Shown in pieces: positions 53,552 to 62,023 of a DNA stretch of 64,000 nucleotides. The stretch's first letter is position 1. Each line of letters opens with the position of its first letter. A program made the translations under genes and the position numbers. The notes below the pieces were generated by a model that saw only the letters and a list, made by a program, of their open reading frames with translations, did no database searches and was not told the origin of the DNA. This stretch comes from a virus: IMG/VR virus record IMGVR_UViG_3300025073_000025, positions 62,001 to 126,000 of that record. The stretch is one strand, 5' to 3'.

Positions 53552-54625
53552 TTAGAGAGAACGATCGATTACACCCACACTCAACATACGAGAATCCAAA
53601 CACCCCCATCCACAGGACTCCCATCCATAGAAGCCTTGGAGTTGGCGTCGATGCAGGGTGGGGTCGTCCCAAATCTGCAACTCTTCACGGACGGGCATTA
53701 CCAAAGAGTCGTTGGCGGTCATATCAAAGCCCCAAATCTGGGTATCACCAGGAGTGGTTACCTGGCCGTTGGCATCAACCACGTTACCATGGTCTACCAC
53801 GTAATCCTGATATGAGCCAGCAGTATCCTTGAATATACCATATGAAGAAGTCGAATCATTAATATTAAACTTACCAGGAGAACCCAGCTGAGGGAATACA
53901 TGCATAGCTACATTCCAAATACTGCCCATACCACCAGCCTGGAATACCTCACGACGAGTTACTGGATCAACATCAGTCTCCGTCCATTCACGAATATCAC
54001 CAGCGTCTTCCGGAGAAACCCACAAATCCGTCAAAGTACGCCCATTACGCTGCATACCAATAATCATACGGTTTACAAGCTCCTTAGAAAGATAGCCAGC
54101 GCCCTGAGTACCCACCGGAACCTCATAAATAGCCGCATTACGCGCCTTCAAAAGACCCGTGGCAGCAAAGTTGGTGGTCCCAGCAGGAACTATAACACGC
54201 CAAGCAGACTCTTCCTCATACTCAGCTACACCGGCAGCAGCCTTACGCATGGCTCGTGCTAAGATATCCACACGGGAATGAACAGCATAGTCCAACTTCC
54301 ACTCAGCAGAAGTGGCAATACGGAAGGTGGGCACATACACGTCCTCACCGGTCCCCTCTACAAAGTGATGGGCTACTTTGCCAAGACCAGGTAGTACCCA
54401 CACAGGAAGCTCAAAATCGTCAGCTACCGGATACACAGCCTGAGCACCGGGCTCCAGAACCTCAACAGCAAACAGCTCACGAGCTATAGACTGATACTTG
54501 ATTTCCTGAAGAATGGGGGTTCTAATAGCGGCACAAAACTCCTTAAGTAAAACTTCCCTAGAAGATTCGTCAGCCGTAGCTACCGCCCTAACATACTCTT
54601 TTAACTTACTTAGGTCCATACTCAT
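53552..54625 (-). CDS. Major capsid protein (HK97-fold type)
   Basis: The start is placed at ATG 54625 (MSMDLSKLKEYVRAVA), 8 bases from GGAGG; the two ATGs around it are spaced too closely or too far, and a longer version would overlap the upstream gene. The product has 357 residues. An N-terminal helix (residues 5-40) is followed by LFAVEVLEPGAQAVYPV, a loop with HHFVEGTGEDVYVPTFRIAT (E-loop-like), a long helix with RVDILARAMRKAAAGVAEYE (spine-helix-like) and a C-terminal A-domain ending MLSVGVIDRSL. Order scaffold, decoration protein, MCP and the strong 3-prime hairpin support the call. The gene is GC-richer than its neighbours, as expected for a highly expressed gene. Confidence 0.8.
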   Translation of the reverse strand: MSMDLSKLKEYVRAVATADESSREVLLKEFCAAIRTPILQEIKYQSIARELFAVEVLEPGAQAVYPVADDFELPVWVLPGLGKVAHHFVEGTGEDVYVPTFRIATSAEWKLDYAVHSRVDILARAMRKAAAGVAEYEEESAWRVIVPAGTTNFAATGLLKARNAAIYEVPVGTQGAGYLSKELVNRMIIGMQRNGRTLTDLWVSPEDAGDIREWTETDVDPVTRREVFQAGGMGSIWNVAMHVFPQLGSPGKFNINDSTSSYGIFKDTAGSYQDYVVDHGNVVDANGQVTTPGDTQIWGFDMTANDSLVMPVREELQIWDDPTLHRRQLQGFYGWESCGWGCLDSRMLSVGVIDRSL

Positions 54626-54638
54626 TGTCATTACCTCC

Positions 54639-55124
54639 TTAAACAAGTGCTTTGATAAGCAGCATGTCGCCAGCGGCACACTGAGCAGCGGTAAGAGTGT
54701 TCATCGCGACAGCGGCTGCAGACCCAGCAGTGTCGGCATTGGTATCGGAAAGGGAGCCTTCATTATCAGGATAAAGAAGGGTACCAAAGACGATACCATC
54801 AGCAGCTTCGTCTACATACTGGTCGGTCTCATACACTGCCCCAGGTCCACAAGCAACGCCTACCGGATCTCCAGGGAAGGCCCAAGAAGAACCCAGGTCC
54901 CCACGAAGGCGGAACCCCTCCGGAAAATCGGAATACTCATCCTTTATACCCTGCATTAACCAGCCATAGGCTACATCGGATGATGCAGTAGCGATCGTAT
55001 CAACTGCCCTATCCGCTACAAGACGAACTACTCGTCCAGCAGGAATCGGGCGATCCTCCGTTGGGGAAGCAGTGAACTTTAGGAACTGCACTTCCTCAGC
55101 GGGATGTCTTAATTGTAACACCAT
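54639..55124 (-). CDS. Head decoration-type protein
   Basis: A 161-residue protein beginning MVLQLRHPAEEVQFLKFTAS, beta-rich and full of Gly, Ala, Asp and Pro, with the pattern TASPTEDRPIPAGRVVRLV of phage capsid decoration (DUF2190-like) proteins, followed by an Ala/Thr-rich region (ADTAGSAAAVAMNTLTAAQC). It lies directly upstream of MCP and after the scaffold gene, the usual place for a protein that binds and stabilises the expanded capsid. The role is inferred from position and pattern. The 14-base gap to the MCP start carries the MCP ribosome binding site. Confidence 0.6.
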   Translation of the reverse strand: MVLQLRHPAEEVQFLKFTASPTEDRPIPAGRVVRLVADRAVDTIATASSDVAYGWLMQGIKDEYSDFPEGFRLRGDLGSSWAFPGDPVGVACGPGAVYETDQYVDEAADGIVFGTLLYPDNEGSLSDTNADTAGSAAAVAMNTLTAAQCAAGDMLLIKALV

Positions 55125-55140
55125 AGTTTATTTCCTCCTA

Positions 55141-55845
55141 TTAACTATTACCTTCTTCAGCCTCAGAGCCACGCCCAGAAGCTAAGAAGTTACCAAAATC
55201 TTTTTCTATTTCCTCTAAAAACTGCTTTCTACTCTGTCCACCACCAGCAAGGTTAGGTAGAACAGATAAGGCAGCTTCATCGGAAACATCTGCCGGCGGG
55301 GTGACATTGCCGTACTCACTAGCTAGGCTTGCCATCTCAGTACTTACAGGAGCAGAGAACTCAGACTTTAATACAACCAGTTCGTCCCGATACAGAACAA
55401 ACTCTTCGTCTGACATTACTCTTACCTTGGCAGACTGAACCTTTGCAGCCTCTTCAGACTTACGCACAATACCAAGACCTGCTAACTCACCCATACGAAC
55501 AGAAGCCACACCATCCAAACGAACCTCTTCTAAACTAGCCTCCACCGCAGCAACTTTACCAGCCAAAACATCCCTATCAGCCTTAACGGCCTCTAGTTCA
55601 ACAACCTTTGCCTCAAGGGACCCTACCAATCCAGACTTCTCCAACTCTAAGGCTTCTAATTCCACCTTCTTCTCAGACAAAAGAGCCTCCAATTCCGAAG
55701 TCCTTTCTACAAGATCAGAAATAGCTTTCTTAGCATCCTCAGTAACTTCCCCCAGTTTCTGTTCAAAACTGGCTAGTGCTGATTCACCAAGAACGGCTAT
55801 AACCATCTCCTTGAGTTCTCCCATTAACTTCTCATTAATGGCCAT
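55141..55845 (-). CDS. Capsid scaffolding protein
   Basis: A 234-residue protein, very rich in Glu, Ala, Leu and Val, with a long coiled coil at about residues 25-115 (SELEALLSEKKVELEALELE and onward). The second half has a shorter helix and a flexible Pro/Gly linker, and the C-terminus is helical and acidic (RKQFLEEIEKDFGNFLASGR). This composition, length and position (protease gene upstream, decoration protein and MCP downstream) match phage scaffolding proteins that organise MCP during prohead assembly. Protease cleavage sites could not be assigned. A minor capsid helper is the alternative. Confidence 0.7.
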   Translation of the reverse strand: MAINEKLMGELKEMVIAVLGESALASFEQKLGEVTEDAKKAISDLVERTSELEALLSEKKVELEALELEKSGLVGSLEAKVVELEAVKADRDVLAGKVAAVEASLEEVRLDGVASVRMGELAGLGIVRKSEEAAKVQSAKVRVMSDEEFVLYRDELVVLKSEFSAPVSTEMASLASEYGNVTPPADVSDEAALSVLPNLAGGGQSRKQFLEEIEKDFGNFLASGRGSEAEEGNS

Positions 55846-55874
55846 ATTAACCTCCTAAATACGTCTAATATAGA

Positions 55875-56180
55875 CTAAGCACCTAAAACAAAATAGAAGA
55901 ACCCAGTACTGGCATCACCAAAGAAAGTAGCGGCACCCGATAGCCTTTGTATAGCCATCGGGACAGTGCCTGCAGCAGCCGCCTCGTATGCAGCATAGAT
56001 GAAAGAATCCACCTTAAACTGCGTACCCGTAACAGTGAGCCATCCACCAGAATTCAAAATACCAGAACCGGGCAAAAAACCAAGGCCCAAAGATTCTGCC
56101 TTTAAATCTAGTGGAACTGAGTTCCCAGATTCGTCCATATATAGACGTCTTTTCTTATTGGGAACGCCTTCATACGTCAT
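55875..56180 (-). CDS. Small head-block protein of unknown function
   Basis: A 101-residue protein, beginning MTYEGVPNKKRRLYMDESGN, with a Gly-rich centre (GLGFLPGSGILNSGGWLTVT) and an Ala-rich C-terminus ending FYFVLGA. No family recognised. Its ATG overlaps the stop of 56180-56674 (TAATG), so it is translationally coupled. It could be a small capsid or decoration component because of its neighbours (protease, scaffold). No metal or catalytic motif is visible. Confidence 0.45.
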   Translation of the reverse strand: MTYEGVPNKKRRLYMDESGNSVPLDLKAESLGLGFLPGSGILNSGGWLTVTGTQFKVDSFIYAAYEAAAAGTVPMAIQRLSGAATFFGDASTGFFYFVLGA

Positions 56181-56674
56181 TAGTTATTCTCCTCCTCCAG
56201 TTCTTCATTAAGAAGAGGGGCGATATTCTTGTTATACACCTGTTCACATTTCTCCCATAAGCACTTTTCGAATTCATTAAAATTTGACTCTGCCTTTTTT
56301 AGCACCGCCCTGTGTTTCTCCAAATGGGCCACTGCTTTTTTCCTCAAAACAGAATCGCTTTCTGTTCCCAGAACACTCTTTATTTGATTTGCACGAGCAT
56401 ACGCATTTCTTAGGTGCGAGATATCAACTGAAGAGTTTTCTGTCGCTGACTTAACACCACTATTATGATGAGGCAAATGTCTAGAACTCTTATTGTCCCC
56501 ATCTGAGTACCCTTTTTCTACCACAGCAAAAGCAGCGTTGGGTAAATCATTTATATACTTCCTCGTCCATTTCTCCGCGTTTTCATGGTCCTTTAAATCC
56601 ATTAAATGCTTCCTTGCTCTATCTACCTGTTCCTTAATACCCTTAAAACAACCGTCTATACCCCTTTTTGACAT
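56180..56674 (-). CDS. Prohead-protease-associated protein
   Basis: A 164-residue helical protein. The stretch LPNAAFAVVEKGYSDGDNKS, then RHLPHHN, VDISHLRNAYARANQIK and VLRKKAVAHLEKH follows a pattern (LPDxAFA, RxLPHHD, LPHLRNALAR, AxxHLxxH) that I recall from proteins encoded next to, or fused to, phage prohead proteases such as XkdF. It is directly downstream of the protease gene here. The ribosome binding site GGGAGG is part of a hairpin (56682-56700), so translation may be regulated. A role in capsid maturation is inferred from this association. Confidence 0.6.
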   Translation of the reverse strand: MSKRGIDGCFKGIKEQVDRARKHLMDLKDHENAEKWTRKYINDLPNAAFAVVEKGYSDGDNKSSRHLPHHNSGVKSATENSSVDISHLRNAYARANQIKSVLGTESDSVLRKKAVAHLEKHRAVLKKAESNFNEFEKCLWEKCEQVYNKNIAPLLNEELEEENN

Positions 56675-56681
56675 TATACAT

Positions 56682-56700
56682 ACCTCCCACTATGGGAGGT
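56682..56700 (-). promoter_or_regulatory. Hairpin masking the ribosome binding site of 56180-56674
   Basis: ACCTCCCA and TGGGAGGT form a perfect 8-bp stem with a 3-base loop, and the 3-prime arm is the Shine-Dalgarno itself (GGGAGG), 8 bases before ATG 56674. Folding would hide the site until ribosomes or a protein open it. It is only 6 bases after the protease stop codon, so coupling with upstream translation is likely. Confidence 0.55.
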
Positions 56701-56706
56701 CCCCTT

Positions 56707-58344
56707 TTATTTATTTTCCTTTTTGACCTCCCTGAGAATTTCTATTAGGGAACCAAAATATTGTTCTATCTTACTGGCCCCCAACTTCATACGTTCTTTT
56801 ACTATACCAGACAAAGATTCTTGTAATTCCCACCTAAAACAGTCCCTATGTGTAGCCAGCCCACCAGGTACTGGACAGGGCATATCAAATAATGCACACC
56901 AATTTTCTGCTACAATCTTATCCATTTGGGTTATTTCAGCTCCAGGAACTGCAGGCATAGGAAGAGATTCTACCTGTGGTACCATACCTGGAGTAGGGTC
57001 AGCATTAGCCGGAACTCCAGGATCATCTCCACCCATAGCATAAACATAGCGTTTGAAACTTACACATATCTCAGGGGGTGTTAATTGTTCAAACCCATCT
57101 GCATCTTGTTTTATTATATTTTGTGCTGACTTTTCTTTTTGTTCCTTTTTTAATTTTTCCAACATTTCTTCTACTGTTAATGTATAAACTTTTGTACCAT
57201 CTGGCAATGTTACTCTATGTTTGTGGCCTCCAGAAAGAGTTAAATATATCTTACCATCGTGCACCTCTGCAACCTCATGTGAATGAGGAGTAACAACATC
57301 TGTCCTTAATACCAACACGGTATTATCCATGGAAAAATATACATCATGAGCATGCTCTTCTTCCATAGAAACTACACTAGACTCATCCAAAGTATGTCTA
57401 TGTGACCCATCATCCATAAAATAAAAATTAGATCCTCTCGGCATATCCTCTGGGTATACCATATGGTAATGACCCCCACCAAGGGCAGTGTCATCCAAAA
57501 ATATCCCCTGTTTATGATTATGCACACCACCATAAGAAGCTTCTATAAAAGGCATATCCGACTTAAGTCTGTTGACAATCAATAGTTCATCTTCCTTTTT
57601 GTTTTTCATATAACTATCTATCCTTGTGAGATCTAAAATTATGTTAGGATTCATTTGTCCTGTTTCTTTTTCTGCCGCCGTCTCTAAAATTACAGATTCA
57701 AGATTAGCGGGATTCTTAACCAAACCACAACCACAGAAAATAATGTCCCTTAGAACCCTACCAATAACATGTTCCCCTACTTCTCTATTGCCCTCAACAA
57801 CCTTAACCCTCTTACCTATGGCTTTTGAATAACCAGCACTCTCAACCTCCGTTCTAGGAATAATTATATTATTTACAATAAGATCGTAATCCTTAAAGAA
57901 GCACTCCATAGAAACTTTCCACTGACCAGAGGCGATTTCCTCAGCTAGTTCTGGAAATACAGCCTTATACAAACGAGCAGCCATTACAATGTTCATGGGC
58001 ATCTTCTCAATTTCAGTGCCCAAAACATCCAACATAGCCACTGGATCAAAAACAGACCCATCTTTATACGCAAACGCGCTAGAATACAAATGACCAACTA
58101 TATCAGTTAATACATGCTCCTTGTCTAGTGGTTTTTCAGCTATAGTTTCACGAGCCTTTATAAGTTCAGACGGAAGAAAATAAGCATTATTCAAATTCAT
58201 ACCAGAAGAAACAAAAACAGCAGTAAAATATTGAAGATCTAATTGTCTTTTATCTATTGAGGGGATAGAAAGAGCAGCAGCCATTTCTTTTGTTGGTTCT
58301 GCTGTTTGTAAGTCTGCATATAAACGAATTAGATTTTCTGGCAT
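56707..58344 (-). CDS. Prohead protease with a C-terminal histidine-repeat domain
   Basis: A 545-residue protein. Residues 35-220 look like a herpes-type capsid maturation protease: His77 (DKEHVLTDIVGHL), Ser145 (WKVSMECFF) and the late CGLVKNPANLESV motif. Residues about 274-380 hold six H-x-H pairs in short beta units: HNH, HYH, HRH, HAH, HSH and HKH, as in GGVHNHKQG and GGHKHRVTL. Such HxH repeats bind metal ions in phage fibre and spike trimers. A coiled-coil linker and a Pro-rich region follow, with a helical C-terminus. It is much longer than a usual protease (about 200 residues). Position between portal and scaffold supports the protease call; the histidine domain is unexplained. Confidence 0.72.
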   Translation of the reverse strand: MPENLIRLYADLQTAEPTKEMAAALSIPSIDKRQLDLQYFTAVFVSSGMNLNNAYFLPSELIKARETIAEKPLDKEHVLTDIVGHLYSSAFAYKDGSVFDPVAMLDVLGTEIEKMPMNIVMAARLYKAVFPELAEEIASGQWKVSMECFFKDYDLIVNNIIIPRTEVESAGYSKAIGKRVKVVEGNREVGEHVIGRVLRDIIFCGCGLVKNPANLESVILETAAEKETGQMNPNIILDLTRIDSYMKNKKEDELLIVNRLKSDMPFIEASYGGVHNHKQGIFLDDTALGGGHYHMVYPEDMPRGSNFYFMDDGSHRHTLDESSVVSMEEEHAHDVYFSMDNTVLVLRTDVVTPHSHEVAEVHDGKIYLTLSGGHKHRVTLPDGTKVYTLTVEEMLEKLKKEQKEKSAQNIIKQDADGFEQLTPPEICVSFKRYVYAMGGDDPGVPANADPTPGMVPQVESLPMPAVPGAEITQMDKIVAENWCALFDMPCPVPGGLATHRDCFRWELQESLSGIVKERMKLGASKIEQYFGSLIEILREVKKENK

Positions 58345-58358
58345 GGTTTTAATATTCC

Positions 58359-60272
58359 CTATTTATTACTAGTTAGTTTTTTTAACATGAATTCTATGAA
58401 CAAATCTTTTTCTTCCGCGCTCAAATTTTTTATAAAATTAGGAACCTCTATACCAGCACTTGTCTCCGTATCCTTATCCACCTTAACTTTTTTAGGGTTA
58501 GTGGCAGGCGCAGGAGTCTTAGCTGGCTTATTGCGGGGGCGCCCCTCTGAAGGTATTCCTTCTGGAGTTTTCTGAACCTTATCAGCCAAAGGTACCGCCC
58601 TAGCATTATACGGAGAACCAATAACACCCAAGGTACCATCAAGAACCAAAGGCTTCTCGGCCTCCAACTCGGACAAAATAGTCTCATGGTTCTGACCAAG
58701 AAGGTCATGGCCCGTACGATAGGAAATAATTCTTCTATCAATCATACCCTGTACTAAGTTCATGAACAATAGCTCATTCTTAAGTATGTTATTATCAAAC
58801 TGAACCTGAGGGTAGCGCTCAAACCCCATTGCCTCCGCAACATCCCTATATTCAGCATAGAGCCATCGTGTCACGAGTTTCCTAACATACTCTATTTCTA
58901 CTATAAGAGACTTAACAGCTAAATCGGCAGCCGCTTGTGTAGGAGACCCACCTCCATCTATAAGTGCCCGAATAATTCCAAAGGCCCCCGTGATATCATC
59001 ATTTACCTGTTTGTACTTATCCTGACCAAGTATGTCACCAATAGCGGAGGGCTGCAGCCTTTCTACCTTTAAAGTGTGATTCCAAAATACGTCGAAAGAT
59101 TTTGACGTAGTATTGAACATATCAGCTACAGACTCTAGTACTGTTTGATTAGCAGGGATATCTTTATCACCTACAGTAACAACTAATATATAATTGGTTA
59201 TACCATCTAGTGTGCTGCTGTCCGCTTCCTTAAGAGCCTGCTTATACTCCATGCTCTCAAACGCACGAGCACCACGGGGAAATGGATAAACCTCATATGG
59301 CTGTTTTCTATAGTCAATAGCCCCAACCCTGTAAGGGTCTAATTCCAAATCCTTGCCGTCTTGGGCAGCCTGCTTTATCTCTGCAGGAAGATTTTTTATT
59401 ATAAACTTTTGGTGTTCAGTCAATGAGGACTGAGGGATTTCCAACATCTTCTTTAATCCCTCGAAGGCCTTACCCTTTATACTTATTAACTCTTGCTTAA
59501 CAAACAAAGACTGTTGGTCAATACTTATATGGGATGGATTTAATATAGTATAATCTATGGGTAAGTATCCCTTAGACCACTTTATCTTCTTAGCTGCACT
59601 GTCTTTTTTACATCTGGCAACATTTGCTTCCACCCTAGCCTTTGTCAGGGAAGCAACATCATCGCTAACCTTCGGAACCTCAGCCCCTGGTATTGTGGAG
59701 ACATGATTCACCTTAGGTTTATATGCACCAACATTCTTATAGGTTCTAACTAACCCGGACCTAAAAATCTCAAAGAATAGCTGCTCAACCAAAGCATCTA
59801 CGCCCGTATCTATGACCCAATTATTATAAAAATTACGAATATCGATATCATCAATATAGTTTTTAAATCCACGTGAAGCAAAATTGGTAAGTAAATCTAT
59901 GGAGGAACCGTAAACATCTTTTGTTCTATAATATAGTGTAGAACGATCATAGACAGCGGCCGGACTAGCACTTAAAATACCAGGGGTAGTGTATAGGTCC
60001 AGATAATCTACACCTAAGACATCTCTAGTGACTAAAGAAGAAGCTGCTTCCCTTCCTCTTTTTCTATCTCTTCTTAATTTACTTATGTCAACATCTTCCA
60101 AAGTATCTATAGGTCTTCCTACATTATTAAGAGTTAAAGATAGATTATCCTTATTACCACTTAATACCATAGAGATAGACCCATCACCATTCTCTACAAC
60201 GTCATGGACTTTTACATTGGTGTATTTTGAGTTTAATTTATTTAAGAAATTTGAATCTAGATTATCGGGCAT
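58359..60272 (-). CDS. Portal protein
   Basis: A 637-residue protein between terminase and protease genes, the standard place for the portal, the dodecameric ring through which DNA enters the capsid. It has helical and mixed segments typical of portals, such as DLYTTPGILSASPAAVYDRS, then NNWVIDTGVDALVEQLFFEI, DPYRVGAIDYRKQPYEVYPF and a late ILKNELLFMNLVQGMIDRRI. The C-terminal tail is rich in Pro and Lys (NKPAKTPAPATNPKKVKVDK), as in other portals. It is about 100 residues longer than the commonest portals. The ATG at 60272 is 50 bases from the terminase stop, across a GC-core motif. Confidence 0.75.
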   Translation of the reverse strand: MPDNLDSNFLNKLNSKYTNVKVHDVVENGDGSISMVLSGNKDNLSLTLNNVGRPIDTLEDVDISKLRRDRKRGREAASSLVTRDVLGVDYLDLYTTPGILSASPAAVYDRSTLYYRTKDVYGSSIDLLTNFASRGFKNYIDDIDIRNFYNNWVIDTGVDALVEQLFFEIFRSGLVRTYKNVGAYKPKVNHVSTIPGAEVPKVSDDVASLTKARVEANVARCKKDSAAKKIKWSKGYLPIDYTILNPSHISIDQQSLFVKQELISIKGKAFEGLKKMLEIPQSSLTEHQKFIIKNLPAEIKQAAQDGKDLELDPYRVGAIDYRKQPYEVYPFPRGARAFESMEYKQALKEADSSTLDGITNYILVVTVGDKDIPANQTVLESVADMFNTTSKSFDVFWNHTLKVERLQPSAIGDILGQDKYKQVNDDITGAFGIIRALIDGGGSPTQAAADLAVKSLIVEIEYVRKLVTRWLYAEYRDVAEAMGFERYPQVQFDNNILKNELLFMNLVQGMIDRRIISYRTGHDLLGQNHETILSELEAEKPLVLDGTLGVIGSPYNARAVPLADKVQKTPEGIPSEGRPRNKPAKTPAPATNPKKVKVDKDTETSAGIEVPNFIKNLSAEEKDLFIEFMLKKLTSNK

Positions 60273-60296
60273 CTTATATCTAAACCCTTATTGTTT

Positions 60297-60322
60297 AAAT
60301 TTTTTTCGCGCGCCAAAAAAGT
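60297..60322 (-). repeat. GC-core motif after the terminase gene
   Basis: The plus strand reads AATTTTTTT, CGCGCGCC, then AAAAAAG, directly after the terminase stop codon. An imperfect palindrome and one of the clearest members of the dispersed GC-core motif. It could fold as a 3-prime hairpin of the terminase mRNA. Confidence 0.5.
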
Positions 60323-62023
60323 TCACCTACCCCTATGATTAGAAAAATTACTTACATTTGTTATTACTGGACCACTTATTAATCTACTTTCTACTGGTCT
60401 TATTATACCTAAATTAGCAACATCTGATGTCTCTCTAACATTTATTATATCATAAAGTGCCTTAGCAGCTAACAAAAAAGCAGAGTATAAGTCCTTCTTT
60501 CTATTACCCTGACCAGATGCTGGTATATCGAAATGTACTCCCCCACTTCTAGTCTCTGTAGGTACAACTGAAATAATCTGCTTTATCATTATAGAAATAT
60601 CATCAAATAGAACTTCCTTCTTTTCATCACCATCAACCGGACGTTTTGGAAATCTTAATTTCCCCTGTTCTAAGAGATTTAATGCTGCGTAATTCATCTC
60701 TGCAACAGTACCCGGTTTTGGATCATGCATTCTTATTATTCTCCTACCCACCAAGTTCTTGTGGGTAGGGTCATCAATATCAAGAAGTAAATGTCCCTTA
60801 AAGAATAGGGGACTGGACAATATATCCTTAATCGCCATACCACCACCGCCCGCTCCAGCATCCATCTGTAACATTACTACATTAAACTTCTCACTAAAAT
60901 TATATACTATTTGTGCCATTTGGGGGAAAGTATTATTAGTTGCTTGAAAAGCTGCTACCACGTGTGAGGTAGGATAGGCCTTTTCAATAACCACTACTGC
61001 AAAAGCGGCCGATGACCTCGCTGGATCAACCCCCATGATATACTCCCTTCCAGGTAATCCCTCCGGTTGAACCTCTTTTGATTGAGATCGACAGGACTCT
61101 ATAAGTGATGCCTTAAAAAGTCCGTCGCTATCTGATTCCCAAATGCCTCGGTATTCTCTATTAAACTCACTACTACTCATCGTGGCTTTGGCAGTTTCAA
61201 TATTATCCTTGTCTAAAAACCCTTCAGGCATATCAGCATAAGAAAAATACAAAGTAGAATATTTTTTACTACCCTTAGCTATTTGCTCCTCAAAAGCCTT
61301 TATCCTTTTATAGACATAATTGAACTGAAAATCTGCAGAAGTAACACCAACTATCTTGTTTGAGGACTTGCCTTCTTTTTGTTCTTGAAACTCTTCTTGT
61401 GTTATTACACCATAGTCCAGTTGTTGGTTAAGTTTCTCCATTCTCCGCACATTGGCCATGGGGTCCGAAAAAGTAGCTCCCATAGGGGCAATGACCGTAT
61501 TATGGATTTCTTCAGGTATATGGACAATTTCGTCTTCTACAATAAGATGGCCCCGCAATCCTCTAATCTTATCGCCAACCCCCAGAGGGTAGGCCTCAAC
61601 AGTACTACCTGACCTATTATTAGTCCCACGAAAATCTAAATAGCACCTATCAGAACTTACGATAGGTTTCTTATCACAGGCTTCCCTCAACACAGGGCTT
61701 TCTGTATAGATTTGTTTTAGTTCCTGAAATACATGTTTCGATTGTCTGTAAGATGGTGCAATTATTAGGATTTTTTGTCCTGGATATAACATCGCATATA
61801 AAGCTGACAAAACAGCAAGCGTTCTAGATTTACCACACCCTCGTCCTGCTGTTATTATAACATTAACTCTGCTCCACATATGGTTTAACATAATCTTTTG
61901 TGCAGCTGGGAAATCTTGAAACAGTAGGTCTTGTGCTGCAACGACTGGATTGCAACGATAAAACTCAACTAGCTCCATCGCCCTGTCATAAAGTTTGCCA
62001 CTTCGTAATAATAAATTAGCCAT
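60323..62023 (-). CDS. terL: Terminase large subunit
   Basis: A 566-residue ATPase/nuclease that packages DNA into the prohead. ATPase domain: Walker A AGRGCGKSR at residues 59-67, Walker B HLIVEDE at about 159-165, and coupling motif IVGVTSA near 224-230. Nuclease domain (RNase H fold): Asp333 in YIMGVDPARSS, Asp388 in LQMDAGAGGGG and Asp511 in RKKDLYSAFLL, the three expected metal-binding acids. The N-terminal 50 residues are helical. Its start overlaps the stop of the nuclease gene 62023-63309 (TAATG). It ends with TGA, one of only two in the window. The order terminase, portal, protease, MCP is canonical. Confidence 0.95.
   Translation of the reverse strand: MANLLLRSGKLYDRAMELVEFYRCNPVVAAQDLLFQDFPAAQKIMLNHMWSRVNVIITAGRGCGKSRTLAVLSALYAMLYPGQKILIIAPSYRQSKHVFQELKQIYTESPVLREACDKKPIVSSDRCYLDFRGTNNRSGSTVEAYPLGVGDKIRGLRGHLIVEDEIVHIPEEIHNTVIAPMGATFSDPMANVRRMEKLNQQLDYGVITQEEFQEQKEGKSSNKIVGVTSADFQFNYVYKRIKAFEEQIAKGSKKYSTLYFSYADMPEGFLDKDNIETAKATMSSSEFNREYRGIWESDSDGLFKASLIESCRSQSKEVQPEGLPGREYIMGVDPARSSAAFAVVVIEKAYPTSHVVAAFQATNNTFPQMAQIVYNFSEKFNVVMLQMDAGAGGGGMAIKDILSSPLFFKGHLLLDIDDPTHKNLVGRRIIRMHDPKPGTVAEMNYAALNLLEQGKLRFPKRPVDGDEKKEVLFDDISIMIKQIISVVPTETRSGGVHFDIPASGQGNRKKDLYSAFLLAAKALYDIINVRETSDVANLGIIRPVESRLISGPVITNVSNFSNHRGR

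Noticed and set aside
54626-54679. Longer start for the major capsid protein
   Set aside because: It would overlap the upstream gene and ignore the well-placed AAGGAGG before ATG 54625.
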